From Candidatus Zhuqueibacterota bacterium (GTDB lineage Bacteria; Zhuqueibacterota; Zhuqueibacteria; Zhuqueibacterales; Zhuqueibacteraceae): 64,000 nucleotides of DNA. The notes under the pieces were generated by a model that ran no database searches, had not been told where the DNA came from, and saw only the letters and a program-made list of their open reading frames with translations. Numbering within the stretch: position 1 is the stretch's first letter; each line of letters starts with the position of its first letter. This document shows positions 33,098 to 42,564 of this stretch, in pieces. Location: the NCBI GenBank assembly GCA_003576975.1, contig QEVD01000001.1:1-64000 (forward strand), given 5' to 3'. The translations under genes were made by a program, and so were the position numbers.

Positions 33098-34438
33098 CTA
33101 GGAGGCATAACGTCTTCCTCGAATGCGGCCGCCCTTCATGAACCCATCGTAATGCCGCATCAAGAGATGGGATTCCAACTGCTGCAGAAAATCCAAGGCA
33201 ACGCCGACGATAATCAAAAGCGAGGTGCCGCCAAAAAACGAGGCGAAATTCAACGACACGTTCATCGCCTTGTGCAAGAAATACGGGAATATGGCAATCA
33301 GCGCCAGGAAAATCGATCCCGGCAACGTGATCCGCGAGAGGATGTTATCAATAAACTCTGCCGTTTTCTTGCCGGGGCGCACACCGGGAATGAAGCCGCC
33401 GTATTTCTTCATGTTATCGGCCACATCCACCGGATTGAATGCGATAGCGGTGTAAAAATACGTAAAGAAAACGATCAACAACGCTTCCATGACCCAGTAA
33501 ACCGCGGAGGTAATATCAAAATACCTCACGATATTCATGATCACTTCATTATTGGGAAAGAACGTGCCGATAGTCGAGGGAATGAACATGATCGACTGCG
33601 CGAAAATAATCGGCATGACGCCCGCGGTGTTCACCCGCAACGGCAAATGCGTGCTCTGGCCGCCGTACACTTTTCGGCCCACGACACGCTTGGCATATTG
33701 CACCGGTATTTTTCGCGTACCCTGCGTCAGCAGAACCACCACCGCCACCGTAACAACCATCAAGGCGAGCAGGAAAAGCTCGGTCAAAATTTCGCGATTA
33801 CCGGCAGACACTTGCTGATATTCGTCAATAAGCGCATCCGGAAAGCGCGCAATAATTCCGATAAAAATAATCAACGAAATGCCGTTGCCGATGCCGCGCT
33901 CGGTGATCTGTTCGCCAAACCACATGATCAAAACCGTGCCCGCGGTCAACGTCATCATCGTCAGCAGGCGAAAACTCCAGCCGGGATCCGGCACCACCAG
34001 CAAGCCGTCCTGCAGCGACTGAATGTTTTCCAAATAGATGCTGACGCCATAAGCCTGCATGAATGCGATCAAAACGGTGCCGTAGCGGGTGTATTGCGTA
34101 ATTTTTTTGCGCCCTTCTTCACCCTCTTTTTGCAGGCGTTGAAAATAAGGCATCACGGCCCCAAGCAACTGCAAAATGATCGAGGCGGAAATATAAGGCA
34201 TGATGCCCAGCGCAAAAATGGTGGCGCGGCTGAAGGCGCCGCCCGCAAACAAATCATAAAGCTGCAGGATGCCGCCGCCTTGCGCTGTCTGCAAATAGGC
34301 CAGCAAGGCCTGGCTATTAATGCCCGGCACGGGAATATGTGTGCCGATACGCTCGACCAACAGCAAAAGCAACGTGAAGATGACACGTTTCTTCAGCTCA
34401 GGGATCTTGAAAATGTTCTTGAAACTGCTGAGGATCAT
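33098..34438 (-). CDS. secY: Protein translocase subunit SecY
   Basis: A 446-residue membrane protein with ten transmembrane helices, the channel core of the Sec translocon. It has LLLVERIGTHIPVPGINSQA near the first helix, GIMPYISASIILQLL for the second, TERGIGNGISLIIFIGI in the middle and the long cytoplasmic C5 loop with FYTAIAFNPVDVADNMKKYG. It follows rplO by six bases. Its partner secE is near the other end of the cluster; secG is not in the window. Confidence 0.98.
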   Translation of the reverse strand: MILSSFKNIFKIPELKKRVIFTLLLLLVERIGTHIPVPGINSQALLAYLQTAQGGGILQLYDLFAGGAFSRATIFALGIMPYISASIILQLLGAVMPYFQRLQKEGEEGRKKITQYTRYGTVLIAFMQAYGVSIYLENIQSLQDGLLVVPDPGWSFRLLTMMTLTAGTVLIMWFGEQITERGIGNGISLIIFIGIIARFPDALIDEYQQVSAGNREILTELFLLALMVVTVAVVVLLTQGTRKIPVQYAKRVVGRKVYGGQSTHLPLRVNTAGVMPIIFAQSIMFIPSTIGTFFPNNEVIMNIVRYFDITSAVYWVMEALLIVFFTYFYTAIAFNPVDVADNMKKYGGFIPGVRPGKKTAEFIDNILSRITLPGSIFLALIAIFPYFLHKAMNVSLNFASFFGGTSLLIIVGVALDFLQQLESHLLMRHYDGFMKGGRIRGRRYAS

Positions 34439-34444
34439 AAGAAC

Positions 34445-34921
34445 TTATTGTCCGGTTTTCGCAGACCCAGCGGCCGGCGGTTGAATGACGATCGCTTTGC
34501 CTCCGGCTTTTTCAATTTTTTCCTGGGCGCTGCGGCTAAATCCGTGCGCGTGTACTTCAACCGCCCGGCTGATTTCGCCCGTCCCGAGAACCTTGATAGG
34601 CACGTTTTTCTTGCGAATCAAACGTTTTTCCAACAGCACCTCGGGGGTGATTTGCGCAATGCCGTCAAGCGTGTTCAACCGTTCCAAATTGATGGACTGA
34701 TAAACGGTTCTGAAAATGTTGTTAAAGCCTCGTTTGGGAATGCGGCGTTGCAGCGGCATCTGCCCGCCTTCAAACCACGGCCTTCTTTTCGAACCGGAAC
34801 GTGAATATTGCCCTTTATGGCCGCGTGTCGAGGTGCCGCCATGCCCGGAGCCTTCGCCGCGCCCGACTCGTTTGGCTTTTTTGTGTGAGCCTTTGGCGTA
34901 TGTCAAATTGGATAAATTCAT
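34445..34921 (-). CDS. rplO: 50S ribosomal protein L15
   Basis: A 158-residue L15 with the flexible Gly/Arg-rich N-terminus (KGSHKKAKRVGRGEGSGHGG) that threads through the 23S rRNA, then GGQMPLQRRIPKRGFNN and a C-terminal globular part. The C-terminal Ala/Gly/Thr tail is a little longer than usual. It lies between rpmD and secY as in most bacteria. Confidence 0.97.
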   Translation of the reverse strand: MNLSNLTYAKGSHKKAKRVGRGEGSGHGGTSTRGHKGQYSRSGSKRRPWFEGGQMPLQRRIPKRGFNNIFRTVYQSINLERLNTLDGIAQITPEVLLEKRLIRKKNVPIKVLGTGEISRAVEVHAHGFSRSAQEKIEKAGGKAIVIQPPAAGSAKTGQ

Positions 34922-34951
34922 GACTGCTCGCTTGTGCTAAATGAGTCGTGA

Positions 34952-35140
34952 CTAAGCTTGCTCAATTTTGACCAGATGTTTCACTTTGTCCAGCATACCG
35001 CGAATCTGCGGCGTGTCTTGATGAACCACCGAATGCCGGATGCGCCTCAAACCCAGGGCTTTCATGGTCAGCTTCTGCTTTTGCAGATGGCCGATGACGC
35101 TGCGCACTTGGGTGACTTTTAATTTCTTTTCCGTGCTCAT
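34952..35140 (-). CDS. rpmD: 50S ribosomal protein L30
   Basis: A 62-residue L30 with the characteristic [20 protein letters not shown] start and the [20 protein letters not shown] middle. L30 is missing from some lineages, so its presence is informative. It overlaps the stop of rpsE by four bases (ATGA) and is followed by rplO after 30 bases. Confidence 0.96.
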   Translation of the reverse strand: MSTEKKLKVTQVRSVIGHLQKQKLTMKALGLRRIRHSVVHQDTPQIRGMLDKVKHLVKIEQA

Positions 35141-35679
35141 GATATTACTTCACCGTCTTCGCTCATGGTGCGGGTAAACATTTCACGAACGCTCAATCCC
35201 CGGCGCCGCGCAACTTCCGAAGCATCGACAATATTGCTCAACGCATTCATCGTCGCTTTGACGACATTGTGAGGATTGGCCGAGCCTAATGATTTCGAGA
35301 GTACGTTTTGAATGCCGGCTGCTTCCATGATGGCGCGCACCGCGCCGCCGGCAATCACGCCGGTGCCGGGAGAAGCGGGTTTCAAAAAGACTTTGCCTGC
35401 GCCATATTTGCCCTGCGTCTCGTGGGGCAGAGTGCCGTTCAACACCGGCACGCGCACGAGATTTTTCTTTGCATCTTCAGCGCCTTTGGAGATGGCGTCG
35501 GTAACTTCCTTGGCCTTGCCCAAGCCGCAGCCGACATGCCCTCTGCCGTCGCCCACCACAACGATCGCATTGAAACCGAAACGCCGTCCACCCTTGACGA
35601 CTTTCGCCGTGCGATTCACGGCGACGACATGCTCTTTCAGTTCCAACTCACCCGAGCTGATTTTTTCTTTACGTACCAT
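35137..35679 (-). CDS. rpsE: 30S ribosomal protein S5
   Basis: A 180-residue S5. It has the double-stranded RNA-binding-like start with [20 protein letters not shown] and [20 protein letters not shown], then the C-terminal [20 protein letters not shown] and [16 protein letters not shown]5 lines the mRNA entrance and affects decoding accuracy. It follows rplR by nine bases and overlaps rpmD by four. Confidence 0.98.
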   Translation of the reverse strand: MVRKEKISSGELELKEHVVAVNRTAKVVKGGRRFGFNAIVVVGDGRGHVGCGLGKAKEVTDAISKGAEDAKKNLVRVPVLNGTLPHETQGKYGAGKVFLKPASPGTGVIAGGAVRAIMEAAGIQNVLSKSLGSANPHNVVKATMNALSNIVDASEVARRRGLSVREMFTRTMSEDGEVIS

Positions 35680-35688
35680 AGTTCTCCG

Positions 35689-36069
35689 TTAAAAGTGTAG
35701 CCCGCCTTGCCGGGCGCCATCAGCGAGAGCTTTCACACGGCCATGATAGACATAACCGCTGCGATCAAATACGACGCTTTTGATATTCATCTCTTGCGCC
35801 TTCTGCGCCAGGGCGCGGCCAACAATATTGGCGGCTTGCACTTTTGTTTCGGCCTTCTTGATGTCTTCTCGAATTTCCTTGCTGACGGTGGACACCGTCG
35901 TTATCGTCTTCTTCGCATTGTCATCAATCAACTGCGCATAAATATTCTTCAGACTGCGAAAAACAACCAAGCGGGGGCGTCCCGGCGTGCCGTAAACTTT
36001 CTTACGGAAGCGGAACGTTTTTCTTTTTTTATCCCGCCGCATACGAGGGGCGATACGCTTGAATCCCAT
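35689..36069 (-). CDS. rplR: 50S ribosomal protein L18
   Basis: A 126-residue L18, which binds 5S rRNA. The basic N-terminus [19 protein letters not shown] precedes the family core [19 protein letters not shown] and the end [20 protein letters not shown]. It is separated from rplF by 103 bases with no obvious gene, longer than typical. Confidence 0.97.
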   Translation of the reverse strand: MGFKRIAPRMRRDKKRKTFRFRKKVYGTPGRPRLVVFRSLKNIYAQLIDDNAKKTITTVSTVSKEIREDIKKAETKVQAANIVGRALAQKAQEMNIKSVVFDRSGYVYHGRVKALADGARQGGLHF

Positions 36070-36172
36070 GACCTCTCCCAGATGAGTTTCATCAGTTTGT
36101 CAATTAACTTTGGGCAAACACCATGTTTCACCCGACAATCAGCCCGTTCACTACAAACTGAAGCGAAATCAA

Positions 36173-36709
36173 TTATGCCGCCGTTTTACCGGCTTTCCGA
36201 CGTACCACTTCGTCGATATACTTGATTCCTTTTCCTTTGTATGGCTCTGGCGGCCTAAACGAGCGAATCTTTGCAGCAACTTGTCCCACCAAGCCTTTAT
36301 CTATGCCGCTGACTTTGATGCTATTCGGCGTCTCGCATGTAATCGTCACGCCCTCGGGGGGCAGAAACAGAATCGCATGGCCGTAGCCGATTTGCAGCAG
36401 CAATCGTTTACTTTTCATTTCGGCGCGATACCCGACGCCCACGATTTCTAACTTCTTTTCGAAGCCGGTCGTCACGCCGAGAACCATATTGTTGATCAAC
36501 GCCCGATACAAACCGTGCATCGCCTTGAACATTTTTTCATCATTCGGGCGGCTCACGCTGAGGGTGGAATCCTCAATGCGCACACCGATCTGCGGATGAA
36601 AATCGCAAGACAATTCGCCCTTGGGGCCTTTGACCTTGACGGAATGGCCGTCAACCGAAACCTTGACGCCGGCCGGTATCTGAATGATTTTCTTGCCTAC
36701 GCGCGACAC
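36173..36709 (-). CDS. rplF: 50S ribosomal protein L6, GTG start
   Basis: A 178-residue L6. The family begins with the SRVGKK motif, and here the codon before it is GTG at 36707-36709 with AAAAGGGATT eight bases upstream, so GTG is the true start rather than the ATG at 36778 that would overlap rpsH. The two L6 repeats are visible, with GLYRALINNMVLGVTTGFEK and the C-terminal GKGIKYIDEVVRRKAGKTAA. It follows rpsH by 19 bases. Confidence 0.94.
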   Translation of the reverse strand: MSRVGKKIIQIPAGVKVSVDGHSVKVKGPKGELSCDFHPQIGVRIEDSTLSVSRPNDEKMFKAMHGLYRALINNMVLGVTTGFEKKLEIVGVGYRAEMKSKRLLLQIGYGHAILFLPPEGVTITCETPNSIKVSGIDKGLVGQVAAKIRSFRPPEPYKGKGIKYIDEVVRRKAGKTAA

Positions 36710-36728
36710 GGATAATCCCTTTTCGTTT

Positions 36729-37124
36729 TTACCACACGTAACATAAAACTTCGCCGCCCACGTGATGCTTTCTGGCATCCCGGTCAGTGATGATGCCTTT
36801 CGGCGTTGAAAGTATGGCGAGACCGTAATTGTTGAACACTCTCGGAAAACTCCTGACGCTCACATACTTGCGCAAACCCGGCACACTGATCCGGCGCAAA
36901 CCGCGAATCACATGCTTTTCCTGTTCGTCATACTTGAGAAAAATCCGTATGACGTTTTGCTTGTCGTCTTCAATGATGAGATAATCGTTAACGTAGCCGT
37001 AACGATGGAGAATTTTTGTAATGCTGATTTTTGCACGCGAGGCGGGAACATCCACCCTGGCGTGTTTCGCCTTGCCGGCGTTGCGAATTCTCGTTAAAAA
37101 ATCGGAAATAGGATCAGTCTGCAT
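36729..37124 (-). CDS. rpsH: 30S ribosomal protein S8
   Basis: A 131-residue S8, a primary 16S binder in the central domain. It starts MQTDPISDFLTRIRNAGKAK and ends GLAILSTPKGIITDRDARKH with a final GGEVLCYVW, all typical. S8 is the translational repressor of the spc operon in enterobacteria through a site near rplE; no such site is claimed here. It follows rpsZ by 29 bases. Confidence 0.98.
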   Translation of the reverse strand: MQTDPISDFLTRIRNAGKAKHARVDVPASRAKISITKILHRYGYVNDYLIIEDDKQNVIRIFLKYDEQEKHVIRGLRRISVPGLRKYVSVRSFPRVFNNYGLAILSTPKGIITDRDARKHHVGGEVLCYVW

Positions 37125-37153
37125 AATTCTTGCTCTTGTTCTCGCAGTATGAC

Positions 37154-37345
37154 TTACCAGCTCGCCTTCGTGACGCCCGGAATTTTACCGTCGAGCGCCA
37201 AGGATCGAAAACAGATACGGCACAGGCCGAACCGGCGATAATACGCGCGCGGCCGGCCGCATTGCATGCACCGATTATAACGCCGGGTGGAAAATTTGGG
37301 CGTGCGCTGCTGCTTCGCCCGCATGGACTTTTTTGCCACGTTCAA
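37154..37345 (-). CDS. rpsZ: 30S ribosomal protein S14, type Z (zinc-binding)
   Basis: A 63-residue short S14 with two CX2C pairs, Cys26-X2-Cys29 and Cys42-X2-Cys45, in [20 protein letters not shown] and [11 protein letters not shown], which bind zinc. This type Z form replaces the longer zinc-free rpsN. It lies between rplE and rpsH, its conserved place. Confidence 0.96.
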   Translation of the reverse strand: MNVAKKSMRAKQQRTPKFSTRRYNRCMQCGRPRAYYRRFGLCRICFRSLALDGKIPGVTKASW

Positions 37346-37369
37346 TCCCTAACTTAAGAAGGTCAATTT

Positions 37370-38050
37370 TTACTTTCTACGGAACGGCATCCCGAAACCG
37401 GCGAGCAGCTCAAAAGCCTCTTCGTCGCTTTTCGCAGTCGTCACGAATGTAATGTTCATGCCGCGAATCTTCGTCACCTTGTCATAATTGATTTCAGGAA
37501 AGATGATCTGCTCCTTGACGCCGATGGTGTAATTGCCGAAACCATCAAAGGCCTTGTCGGGCAGCCCGCGAAAATCGCGGATACGCGGCACGGCTATCGA
37601 AATAAAGCGTTCGAGAAATTCATACATGCGCCAGCGGCGCAGCGTGACCATGCAGCCAATCGGCATGTTCTCACGCAACTTAAAATTCGAGATCGATTTC
37701 TTCGCCCGCGTAATAATTGGCTTCTGGCCGGTGATGATTTCCATATCAGTCGCCGCCGCATCCAGATATTTTTGATCATCCACCGCATCGCCCACGCCCA
37801 TGTTGATGATGATCTTCGCGAGCCGGGGCACTTGCATCTTATTGCGGTAATTGAAGCGCTTGATCAATCCTGGAACAATTTCGTTGCGGTACATGGCAAA
37901 CAATTGCGGAAGGTAGTCAGCGGGCAGCGCTTCTTTTTTATCCTTTTCTACTTTCGCCTCGCTGGCCGGGGCCGCCTTTTTGCCGGCCGGCGCCGAACCT
38001 GCGCTCTTGGATTTACCCTTCTGGGCGTTTTCTTTGGACTTCTCGGCCAT
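37370..38050 (-). CDS. rplE: 50S ribosomal protein L5 with a Lys/Ala-rich N-terminal extension
   Basis: A 226-residue L5, a 5S rRNA binder. Residues 44-226 are the family core ([20 protein letters not shown], then [19 protein letters not shown] and [20 protein letters not shown]). The first 43 residues, rich in Lys, Ala and Glu ([20 protein letters not shown]), are an addition not present in typical 180-residue L5. Its ATG overlaps the rplX stop by one base (TAATG), which fixes the start and argues that the extension is translated. Confidence 0.95.
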   Translation of the reverse strand: MAEKSKENAQKGKSKSAGSAPAGKKAAPASEAKVEKDKKEALPADYLPQLFAMYRNEIVPGLIKRFNYRNKMQVPRLAKIIINMGVGDAVDDQKYLDAAATDMEIITGQKPIITRAKKSISNFKLRENMPIGCMVTLRRWRMYEFLERFISIAVPRIRDFRGLPDKAFDGFGNYTIGVKEQIIFPEINYDKVTKIRGMNITFVTTAKSDEEAFELLAGFGMPFRRK

Positions 38051-38391
38051 TACTTCACCCTACTTTCAACGATAATCTCGCCGCTTTTTTTCGCGACACG
38101 CACACGGTTTCTCGAGGTTTTATCGGAATTTTTAATCATTTGGACGCCAACACGCGTCGGAATGCCCTGCTTGGGATCGACCAACATGACGTTCGACACA
38201 TGCACCGGCCCTTCTTTTTCAATGATGCCGCCTTGCTGATTTTTTTGGCTGGGGCGCGTGTGCCGCTTGATCAGATTCACACCTTCAACGATCACCCGGT
38301 TCTTCTCCGGAAAAACCTTCAGCACTCGTCCTTGCCGGCCGCGTTGATCGCCGCTAATCACGACCACCATATCATTTTTGCGTATTCTCAT
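38050..38391 (-). CDS. rplX: 50S ribosomal protein L24
   Basis: A 113-residue L24, an assembly initiator of the large subunit. It has the KOW motif near the start ([20 protein letters not shown], then [20 protein letters not shown]) and the [18 protein letters not shown] segment. It overlaps rplE by one base and follows rplN by 29. Confidence 0.97.
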   Translation of the reverse strand: MRIRKNDMVVVISGDQRGRQGRVLKVFPEKNRVIVEGVNLIKRHTRPSQKNQQGGIIEKEGPVHVSNVMLVDPKQGIPTRVGVQMIKNSDKTSRNRVRVAKKSGEIIVESRVK

Positions 38392-38420
38392 GAGCTTTAT
38401 TCCTTACCGCAATGCCTTGA

Positions 38421-38789
38421 TTATAATACTTCCGGAGCCAGAGAAATGATTTTCATGTATTGTTTATCGCGCAACTCGCGCGCGACCGGGCCAAAGATGC
38501 GGGTGCCTTTGGGCTCTTTTTCTTCGTTGATCAACACCGCGGCATTCTCATCAAACCGGATGTAAGAACCGTCTTTCCGGCGCACTTCGCGTTTGGTGCG
38601 CACGATCACGGCGTGACTGATGTCGCCCTTCTTAATGGTGCCGCCCGGAGCCGCAGATTTAACGGCCACGACGATAATATCTCCCACCGAGCCGTACCGG
38701 CGCTTGCTGCCGCCCATCACGCGGATGCACATGACCTTTTTAGCCCCGGTATTGTCAGCAACATTCAGTCTTGTATATTCTTGTACCAT
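38421..38789 (-). CDS. rplN: 50S ribosomal protein L14
   Basis: A 122-residue L14. The sequence has [40 protein letters not shown] and the end [17 protein letters not shown], all nearly invariant. It forms inter-subunit bridges and is the binding place of RsfS. It is preceded by a 112-base gap after rpsQ. Confidence 0.98.
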   Translation of the reverse strand: MVQEYTRLNVADNTGAKKVMCIRVMGGSKRRYGSVGDIIVVAVKSAAPGGTIKKGDISHAVIVRTKREVRRKDGSYIRFDENAAVLINEEKEPKGTRIFGPVARELRDKQYMKIISLAPEVL

Positions 38790-38901
38790 TTTTCACTCCC
38801 GTCAATGCTAATGTTACCAGGCTAGCAACTGGCGGTACCTTTCGAGGTTATTCAAATGTGCTCATGCCGAAAAATTCGGCGTCACGCGGTGAAGTCCAAA
38901 C

Positions 38902-39180
38902 TCACTTGGCTTTGTTCAAAATTTCAACCAGCCGCCAGCGCTTGTTCTTGCTGAGCGGGCGGGTCTCCATAATCAAAACCGTGTCGCCAATGCCCGCGGA
39001 ATTTTCTTCATCGTGCGCCATAAACTTGGAGGTTTGCTTGTAATACTTTTTGTACAGCGCATGACGCACCACGCGCTCGACGCTGACGACGACGCTTTTA
39101 TTCATTTTATTGCTGACGACCTTGCCAATTTTTGTTTTACGCTGGCGTCGCGAGGTTTGACCTGTCGCAGTATTTTCCAT
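38902..39180 (-). CDS. rpsQ: 30S ribosomal protein S17
   Basis: A 92-residue S17. The OB-fold core has [20 protein letters not shown] and [20 protein letters not shown], then [17 protein letters not shown]. The same frame stays open upstream to 39711 through rpmC and rplP, but those residues are not S17-like, so the ATG at 39180 is used. The start has a short Asn/Thr/Gln-rich leader. Confidence 0.96.
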   Translation of the reverse strand: MENTATGQTSRRQRKTKIGKVVSNKMNKSVVVSVERVVRHALYKKYYKQTSKFMAHDEENSAGIGDTVLIMETRPLSKNKRWRLVEILNKAK

Positions 39181-39206
39181 ATATGGCTCTTCGCTGAACT
39201 GAATGG

Positions 39207-39425
39207 TTACGTGGTTGCTCCGCGCGGGGCGCGCCGGCCTGTGCGATATTCCTGTAAAACCGTTTTCAAGCGCGCAATGTCGCGGCGAATCATGCGCAGC
39301 CGCATGGGATTGTCCAATTGGCGTGTGGCATGCTGAAAACGGAAATTTTGGTACTCTTCCAGGAGATCTTTGAGCTTGTGCTCCAAATCTGCCGGCGTCG
39401 ATTCTTTGATTTCGTGCATCTTCAT
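39207..39425 (-). CDS. rpmC: 50S ribosomal protein L29
   Basis: A 72-residue L29, a two-helix protein at the tunnel exit and part of the docking site of trigger factor and SRP. The sequence [20 protein letters not shown] and then [20 protein letters not shown] with ARLKTVLQE matches the family. The last eight residues, [11 protein letters not shown], are a small basic tail. It lies in its standard place between rplP and rpsQ. Confidence 0.95.
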   Translation of the reverse strand: MKMHEIKESTPADLEHKLKDLLEEYQNFRFQHATRQLDNPMRLRMIRRDIARLKTVLQEYRTGRRAPRGATT

Positions 39426-39472
39426 GGCGTACGGCCTGTTCGTTTACAAAGTTAGAAAGCGGGATTCGTGAT

Positions 39473-39892
39473 CTACTTGCCAAAATCGCTGGCGCTGACA
39501 AAGCGCGTCTTGATCGGCAATTTGTGCGCGGCCAGCCGCATCGCTTCTTGCGCGACACTCTTTTCCACACCGCCGATCTCGAACAAAATTCGTCCCGGCT
39601 TAATAACGGCGACCCAATATTCCGGCGTGCCCTTGCCTTTTCCCATGCGGGTTTCCGCCGGTTTTTCGGTGACAGGCTTATCCGGGAAAACGCGAATCCA
39701 AACTTTGCCACCGCGCTTGAGACTGCGCGTCATGGCAACACGGCTGGCTTCCAATTGGCGCGCCGTGATCCAGGCAGGTTCGGTCGCCTTCAGGCCGAAC
39801 TCTCCAAACGCGATTTGACTGCCGCGTTGCGCCGCGCCTTTCATGCGGCCGCGTTGCTGCTTGCGAAATTTGACACGTTTCGGCATTAACAT
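39473..39892 (-). CDS. rplP: 50S ribosomal protein L16
   Basis: A 139-residue L16, which lies near the A site and 23S peptidyl transferase centre. The core has [20 protein letters not shown], then [20 protein letters not shown], with the family start [17 protein letters not shown]. The ATG at 39892 adds two residues (Met-Leu) and has GGAGA nine bases upstream; the ATG at 39886 is the alternative. It follows rpsC by 18 bases. Confidence 0.97.
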   Translation of the reverse strand: MLMPKRVKFRKQQRGRMKGAAQRGSQIAFGEFGLKATEPAWITARQLEASRVAMTRSLKRGGKVWIRVFPDKPVTEKPAETRMGKGKGTPEYWVAVIKPGRILFEIGGVEKSVAQEAMRLAAHKLPIKTRFVSASDFGK

Positions 39893-39910
39893 TGGTTATC
39901 GTCTCCTTGC

Positions 39911-40555
39911 TCACATCCGGCGGTCGCCGATGATCTCACCGCGACAGATCCATACTTTGACCCCGATCGTGCCGTAGGTCGTTTTCGCAGTCGCGCGCGC
40001 AAAATCAATGTCGGCGCGCAGTGTGTGCAGCGGAATGCGGCCTTCTTTATACTGTTCGGTGCGCGCCATTTCCGCGCCGCCTAACCGGCCCGCGCAAAAC
40101 ACACGCACGCCCTCGGCGCCCATGCGCATCGTGCCGGTAATCGCCTTTTTCATCGCGCGCTTGAACGAAATTTTGGCTTCGAGCTGGTGCGCGATATTCT
40201 CCGCCACCAAATACGCGTCCAATTCCGGCCGCTTGATCTCGTTGATGTTCAGTTGAATTTCTTTTTTCGTGACGCGCTGCAGCTCTTCTTTCAGCTTGTC
40301 GACCTCCGAGCCTTTGCGTCCGATCACGATACCCGGGCGGGCCGTGTGAATCGTGACCGTGATTCTCTTGTCGGAGGGATCGCGTTCGATCTGAATCATC
40401 GATACGCCGGCGCGTTGCAACCGGCTGCGCACGTAGCGGCGCAAATGCAAATCTTCTTTCAGCTTCGTTTGAAAATTACGCCCGCCGAACCAATTCGATT
40501 CCCAGTCACGCACGATACCGAGGCGCAGACCGATGGGATTGGTTTTCTGACCCAA
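39911..40555 (-). CDS. rpsC: 30S ribosomal protein S3
   Basis: A 214-residue S3, part of the mRNA entrance helicase site. It starts [20 protein letters not shown], has the KH-type segment with [20 protein letters not shown], and the C-terminal [18 protein letters not shown]. It has no long C-terminal extension. It follows rplV by 15 bases. Confidence 0.98.
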   Translation of the reverse strand: MGQKTNPIGLRLGIVRDWESNWFGGRNFQTKLKEDLHLRRYVRSRLQRAGVSMIQIERDPSDKRITVTIHTARPGIVIGRKGSEVDKLKEELQRVTKKEIQLNINEIKRPELDAYLVAENIAHQLEAKISFKRAMKKAITGTMRMGAEGVRVFCAGRLGGAEMARTEQYKEGRIPLHTLRADIDFARATAKTTYGTIGVKVWICRGEIIGDRRM

Positions 40556-40570
40556 AAGACCTCCTAAACT

Positions 40571-40936
40571 CTAGTTGGCTTGCTGTTCAACTGCTTCGCC
40601 GTCGGACACCACGACGGTAATATGGCAAGAACGTTTGCGAATGCGCGAGGCGCGTCCCATCGAGCCGGCACGAAAACGCTTCATGGTGAAGCCGCCGTCG
40701 ACAAACGCCTGCATCACAAACAAATCTTCCGTGTCCGCCTTCTTGGTTTCCGTACCTTCGATATAATTCGCCACCGCAGAACGAATAGTTTTCTCAATCG
40801 GCAGCGCGGCGCGTTTGCGGGTAAAATGCAAAATGTTCAACGCCTCTTCGACGCCTTTGCCGCGGACGAGATCAATGACTCGCCGGACTTTTCGCGGCGA
40901 CATGCGCAAGTAACGTAATTTGGCACGTGCTTCCAT
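40571..40936 (-). CDS. rplV: 50S ribosomal protein L22
   Basis: A 121-residue L22, whose hairpin lines the exit tunnel. It has LRYLRMSPRKVRRVIDLVRG near the start, ALNILHFTRKRAALPIEKTI, and the tunnel loop RFRAGSMGRASRIRKRSCHI, the usual macrolide-contact region. It follows rpsS by 16 bases. Confidence 0.97.
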   Translation of the reverse strand: MEARAKLRYLRMSPRKVRRVIDLVRGKGVEEALNILHFTRKRAALPIEKTIRSAVANYIEGTETKKADTEDLFVMQAFVDGGFTMKRFRAGSMGRASRIRKRSCHITVVVSDGEAVEQQAN

Positions 40937-40952
40937 AACGATCCAATCTCTC

Positions 40953-41264
40953 TTAAGCTGTGGCGCCGGGGGCGGCTTTTACTTTTGCGGTCTTTTCCGT
41001 CGCAGATTTTCCGGCGTGCCCGCGAAACGTACGCGTCAACGCAAATTCACCGAGCTTATGGCCGACCATGTTCTCACTGATGAACACGGGAATGAATTTA
41101 TTGCCATTATGAATGGCCAGAGTATGACCCACGAATTCCGGGCTAATCGTCGAGCGCCGCGCCCACGTTTTGATGACTTTGCGCTCGTTGCGCTTATTCA
41201 TCTCCGTGACGCGCTTCAACAGATTTTGATCGACGTATGGACCTTTTTTGACACTGCGCGGCAT
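40953..41264 (-). CDS. rpsS: 30S ribosomal protein S19
   Basis: A 103-residue S19 from the head of the small subunit. The sequence [20 protein letters not shown] and then [20 protein letters not shown], with [20 protein letters not shown], is classic. The C-terminal Lys/Ala tail ([18 protein letters not shown]) is longer than the usual 90-93 residues. It follows rplB by 13 bases. Confidence 0.98.
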   Translation of the reverse strand: MPRSVKKGPYVDQNLLKRVTEMNKRNERKVIKTWARRSTISPEFVGHTLAIHNGNKFIPVFISENMVGHKLGEFALTRTFRGHAGKSATEKTAKVKAAPGATA

Positions 41265-41277
41265 GCGATTTCAACCT

Positions 41278-42126
41278 CTATAAAGATTTATTTAAACTCA
41301 AACCCTTGCGTGATTTGATAATGTATTTGCTTGAGGCCTTCTTGCGCGTGCGCGTCTTCAATCCTTTTGCCTTCTGGCCCCAGGGCGAACAAGGGTGCCG
41401 GCCGCCGGAGCTTCGTCCTTCACCGCCGCCCATTGGGTGATCAACCGGATTCATCACCACGCCGCGCACATGCGGACGCCAACCCAACCAGCGCGAGCGC
41501 CCGGCTTTGCCCCACGTAATATTCTCATGATCGGTGTTTCCCACCTGCCCAATCGTCGCGCGATTTTCCACGCGCACCATGCGCACTTCTCCGGAGGGCA
41601 GCTTGATCTGCGCATAATTGCCCTCGCGCGCCACAAGCTGAATCGCGGTGCCCGCGCTGCGGCCCAGTTGGCCGCCCCGGCCCTGGCGCAACTCCACATT
41701 GTGAATCGTGAGGCCCAGAGGAATATTGCTCAAGGGCAGTGAATTTCCCGGACGAATCTCAGCGTTCGGACCGGAAGACACGGTGTCGCCAACATTCAGC
41801 CCAATCGGCGCGAGAATATAACGCTTCTCGCCGTCGGCATAATGCAACAGTGCAATGCGCGCCGAGCGATTCGGATCATATTCAATCGCAACAACCTTGG
41901 CGGGAATGCCGTCTTTTTCGCGCTTGAAATCAATGATGCGATATGCGCGCTTATGGCCGCCGCCGCGGTGCCGGCTCGTCAGCTTGCCCAAATTATTCCG
42001 CCCGCCGGATTTTTTCAGAGGCGCAAGTAGAGACTTTTCCGGCCTCGACTTGGTGATCTCTTCAAACGTGGAAACCGTGCGGTAACGCAAGCTCGGTGTC
42101 AACGGTCTGAATGTTTTGATCGGCAT
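41278..42126 (-). CDS. rplB: 50S ribosomal protein L2
   Basis: A 282-residue L2, one of the largest and most conserved ribosomal proteins and needed for peptidyl transfer and subunit joining. It has [20 protein letters not shown] at the start, [16 protein letters not shown], and the C-terminal [20 protein letters not shown] containing the functionally vital His of the HPMGGG loop. The start at 42126 is used because the family begins there; the frame is open to 42171. Confidence 0.98.
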   Translation of the reverse strand: MPIKTFRPLTPSLRYRTVSTFEEITKSRPEKSLLAPLKKSGGRNNLGKLTSRHRGGGHKRAYRIIDFKREKDGIPAKVVAIEYDPNRSARIALLHYADGEKRYILAPIGLNVGDTVSSGPNAEIRPGNSLPLSNIPLGLTIHNVELRQGRGGQLGRSAGTAIQLVAREGNYAQIKLPSGEVRMVRVENRATIGQVGNTDHENITWGKAGRSRWLGWRPHVRGVVMNPVDHPMGGGEGRSSGGRHPCSPWGQKAKGLKTRTRKKASSKYIIKSRKGLSLNKSL

Positions 42127-42231
42127 GATGAACCCTAATCTGTTTCTATCGGTTCGCCTCGGCAGAGGCAATTTTCAAAAACCTTTATTGATCGATTAAC
42201 CTTGCCCGCTGCCGGGCAATTTGACTCTTTA

Positions 42232-42564
42232 TCAGGAAGCTGCGCCCGCGTAGAAATCGATTTTCTGGCCTTCCTGAAGCGTGACGAGAGCTTTTTTATA
42301 GTCCCGGCGGCGGCCGAACGTCACGCCGCGCCGCGTGTTCATGCGCTTGCTCTTGCCCTTGATGTTGACGATATTCACATCAACCACATTTACGTTGAAT
42401 TTTTTCTGCACGGCGCGTTTGATTTCAAATTTATTGGCGTCAGCCAGCACTTCGAAGCCGTATTTGTTGCGGTGTTTCTTCTTATCATCGTCCTTTTCCT
42501 CGCTGAGGAGCAGGATTTTTTCCGTCAACAGCGGGCGGCGCAAAATCTCTTCCGGCGTTTTCAT
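42232..42564 (-). CDS. rplW: 50S ribosomal protein L23
   Basis: A 110-residue L23 at the tunnel exit, a docking site for trigger factor and SRP. The sequence ILRRPLLTEKILLLSEEKDD begins it, then KYGFEVLADANKFEIKRAVQ, FNVNVVDVNIVNIKGKSKRM and the end YKKALVTLQEGQKIDFYAGA. It has a charged insertion (EKDDDKKKHRNK) near residue 28. Its start overlaps the rplD stop by four bases. Confidence 0.96.
   Translation of the reverse strand: MKTPEEILRRPLLTEKILLLSEEKDDDKKKHRNKYGFEVLADANKFEIKRAVQKKFNVNVVDVNIVNIKGKSKRMNTRRGVTFGRRRDYKKALVTLQEGQKIDFYAGAAS

Noticed and set aside
33152-34804. A 550-codon plus-strand open frame across secY and rplO
   Set aside because: It is the exact antisense of highly conserved membrane-protein and ribosomal genes, with His/Arg/Gln-rich composition and no family resemblance; a shadow of codon bias.
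36710-36778. Upstream ATG start for rplF
   Set aside because: It would overlap rpsH and adds 23 residues absent from L6; the GTG at 36709 has a good ribosome-binding site.
39181-39711. N-terminal extension of rpsQ to 39711
   Set aside because: The frame passes through rpmC and rplP, and the added residues are not S17-like; the ATG at 39180 gives the normal length.
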